The notes beneath the pieces are model-generated. The model saw only the letters and a list, made by a program, of their open reading frames with translations, did not search any database and had not been told where the DNA came from. This document shows positions 62,381-64,000 of a stretch of DNA of 64,000 bases, piece by piece. The first letter of the stretch is position 1, and each line of letters begins with the position of its first letter. Source of the DNA: Streptomyces shenzhenensis (GTDB lineage Bacteria; Actinomycetota; Actinomycetes; Streptomycetales; Streptomycetaceae). Made by a program: the position numbers and the translations under genes. The stretch covers positions 124,001 through 188,000 of the forward strand of contig NZ_JAJONF010000001.1 of the NCBI RefSeq assembly GCF_021462265.1. The letters run 5' to 3'.

Positions 62381-64000
62381 TCAGTTCCGGGCCGGTGCCA
62401 GGACGAGCAGGGCCGTGCCCGCCGCCACCTGGTCGCCGGGCCGTGCCAGGATCTCCGTGACCACACCGGTCATCGGCGCGTGCACCCTGGACTCCATCTT
62501 CATCGCCTCCAGGGCGAGCAGGGGCTGCCCGGTGGTCACCGTGTCCCCCGGCGCCACGTTCAACTGCCATACGGAGGCCGCGAACTCGGCCTCTATCAGA
62601 CGGCCGCCCGGCGGCACCGCCACCTCGGCGGGCTGGGCGGCGGGCGCCGCGTCCGCCTCGGCGCGCGCGAACTCGCCCGCCGCCTCCCAGGCGTCCCGCT
62701 CCGCGGCGAAGGCCTTCTGCTGGCGTGCCCTGAACTCCCCGATCGAGTCGGCGTGCGTGGCGAGGAACTCCTGGTAGGACGCGAGGGAGAAGGTCCCCTC
62801 CTCGATGCGCGGCACGAACCGGCCGGAGACGATGTCGGCGCGCAGATCGAGGAGTTCGTCCGCGTCCACCGGGTACCACCTGATCCGGTCGAAGAACCGC
62901 AGCAGCCACGGCATGCCCGGCTCGAACGCGCCGCGCTGCTGCCAGCCCGACCAGACCTGGGTCGTACGGCCCACGAACTGGTAGCCGCCCGGGCCCTCCA
63001 TGCCGTAGACGCACAGGTAGGCGCCGCCGATGCCGACGGAGTTCTCGGCGGTCCAGGTGCGGGCCGGGTTGTACTTCGTCGTGACCAGGCGGTGGCGCGG
63101 GTCGAGCGGGGTGGCGACCGGGGCGCCCAGGTACACGTCGCCGAGGCCGAGGACCAGGTACTCCGCGTCGAAGACCGTGCGGTAGACGTCCTCGACCGAG
63201 TCGAGGCCGTTGATCCGGCGGATGAACTCGATGTTCCACGGGCACCAGGGGGCGTCGTCGCGCACCCCCGCCATGTAACGGGCGATCGCCTCGCGGGTCG
63301 CCGGGTCGTCCCAGGAGAGGGGGAGATGGACCGTGCGGGAGGGCACCACCAGTTCCCCGGTGGGCGGCAGGTTCACCACGATCTCTCTTACCGCGCTCAG
63401 GAGTCCGGCCTGGGCGAGGACGCTCGGGTCGGTCCGGATCTGAAGCGAACGGATGCCCGGGGTCAGGTCCGTGACACCGGGCAGGTCCGCCGCCGTCACC
63501 GCCTCCATCAGCGCGTGGACGCGCATCCGCAGAGCCAGGTCGAGTTGCATGGGGCCGAACTCGACCAGCAGGTTGTCGTCGCCGCTGCGCCGGTAGGTCA
63601 CGTCGCCGTCCCGGGCGAGGACTCCGCCGTCGACGATCTCGGGGCGGGGCGTGCCCGTCACGTCGACCGGGGTGAAGCGGACCGTGTCGCCGGGGCGGAA
63701 CTGGCCGAGCTTCCAGCGTTCGCCGCTCAGGACCGTCGCCGGGCACACGAACCCGCCCAGGGAGGGACCGTCCGGACCGAGCAGGACCGGCATGTCACCG
63801 GTGTAGTCGACCGCGCCGACCGAGTACGGGGTGTCGTGGATGTTGGAGGGGTGCAGGCCCGCCTCACCGCCGTCGGTGCGCGCCCAGCGCGGCTTGGGGC
63901 CGACCAGCCGGACGCCGGTGCGCGCCGAGTTGAAGTGCACCTTCCACCGGGCCGCGTAGAAGTCCCGGATGTCGTCCTCGGTGAAGAACTCCGGGGCCGC
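62381..64000 (-). CDS. uca: Urea carboxylase, C-terminal part (cut by window edge)
   Basis: The open frame runs from the window edge to the stop at 62381, about 539 residues. It contains a KipA-like AHS2 region, then a KipI-like AHS1 region ([56 protein letters not shown]). It ends with a biotinyl domain whose lysine lies in [14 protein letters not shown] near the C-terminus. The biotin carboxylase module must lie beyond the window. The enzyme carboxylates urea to allophanate using ATP and bicarbonate. It is followed by allophanate hydrolase. Confidence 0.94.
   Translation of the reverse strand, partial: AAPEFFTEDDIRDFYAARWKVHFNSARTGVRLVGPKPRWARTDGGEAGLHPSNIHDTPYSVGAVDYTGDMPVLLGPDGPSLGGFVCPATVLSGERWKLGQFRPGDTVRFTPVDVTGTPRPEIVDGGVLARDGDVTYRRSGDDNLLVEFGPMQLDLALRMRVHALMEAVTAADLPGVTDLTPGIRSLQIRTDPSVLAQAGLLSAVREIVVNLPPTGELVVPSRTVHLPLSWDDPATREAIARYMAGVRDDAPWCPWNIEFIRRINGLDSVEDVYRTVFDAEYLVLGLGDVYLGAPVATPLDPRHRLVTTKYNPARTWTAENSVGIGGAYLCVYGMEGPGGYQFVGRTTQVWSGWQQRGAFEPGMPWLLRFFDRIRWYPVDADELLDLRADIVSGRFVPRIEEGTFSLASYQEFLATHADSIGEFRARQQKAFAAERDAWEAAGEFARAEADAAPAAQPAEVAVPPGGRLIEAEFAASVWQLNVAPGDTVTTGQPLLALEAMKMESRVHAPMTGVVTEILARPGDQVAAGTALLVLAPARN

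Noticed and set aside
60708..63746. A 1012-residue fused frame covering atzF and part of uca
   Set aside because: The first 450 residues are an Arg/Pro-rich shadow of uca; the real atzF begins at 62363 after GAGGAG.

Overview
The window is a piece of a Streptomyces chromosome. Evidence seen in the sequence: very high GC with strong G/C bias at third codon positions, frequent GTG starts, chaplin genes, an F420-dependent oxidoreductase, mycothiol ligase, and a complete Pup-proteasome locus. The gene order matches, from memory, the S. coelicolor segment running from the chpH/chpC region down to tatC/helY. No prophage, transposase, CRISPR array or rRNA was seen; one tRNA is present.

Layout. 1-4.7 kb: a cut-off M1 aminopeptidase overlapped by a large Pls/PosA-type NRPS-like protein. 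4.9-6.8 kb: the Streptomyces trio of anti-sigma-like ATPase, XRE/DUF5753 regulator and DUF397 protein. 6.85-8.5 kb: tRNA-Leu(GAG) and an M20 peptidase. 8.6-9.9 kb: two chaplins, one long and with three chaplin domains. 10-18 kb: DUF5703, an acidic unknown, a RecD-like protein with degenerate Walker motifs, an aldo/keto reductase, an F420 oxidoreductase, a ferritin-like protein and a corA gene broken by a small palindromic repeat. 17.9-22.5 kb: the actinobacterial three-gene set (MSMEG_4193-type phosphomutase, DUF3090, SCO1664 family) leading into mshC, then a PAC2 protein. 22.7-28.8 kb: FadR-type regulator, glpD, glpK, glpF and the IclR-type regulator gylR. 29.1-33.5 kb: metH and a HAD phosphatase. 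33.9-41.2 kb: orphan substrate-binding lipoprotein, response regulator, RecB-like nuclease, site-2 protease, trmI, a secreted unknown and a ferredoxin.

41.7-60.6 kb is the proteasome and DNA-damage block: arc (mpa), dop, pup, an endonuclease VII-like gene, prcB, prcA, then a divergent lacI-type regulator and MFS pair, pafA, two FKBP isomerases, pafB, pafC, two small unknowns, tatA, tatC and the Ski2-like helicase helY. Pup ends in Gly-Gly-Glu, so it should be ligatable by PafA without deamidation. 60.7-64 kb: allophanate hydrolase and a cut-off urea carboxylase, for ATP-dependent urea breakdown.

The most interesting signal is regulatory. Two sites fit the PafBC-type (RecA-NDp) promoter consensus TTGTCRGTG-N8-TANNNT exactly. 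One lies just before helY. The other lies inside the aldo/keto reductase gene, pointing at the RecD-like gene, and is written in a run of codons rare for this genome. The window therefore holds pafB and pafC together with two likely targets, both helicase-like. Other points are a set of probably leaderless mRNAs, paired candidate operators for GylR, a FadR-type autoregulatory palindrome, and a nested palindrome in the long leader region of the orphan transporter lipoprotein.
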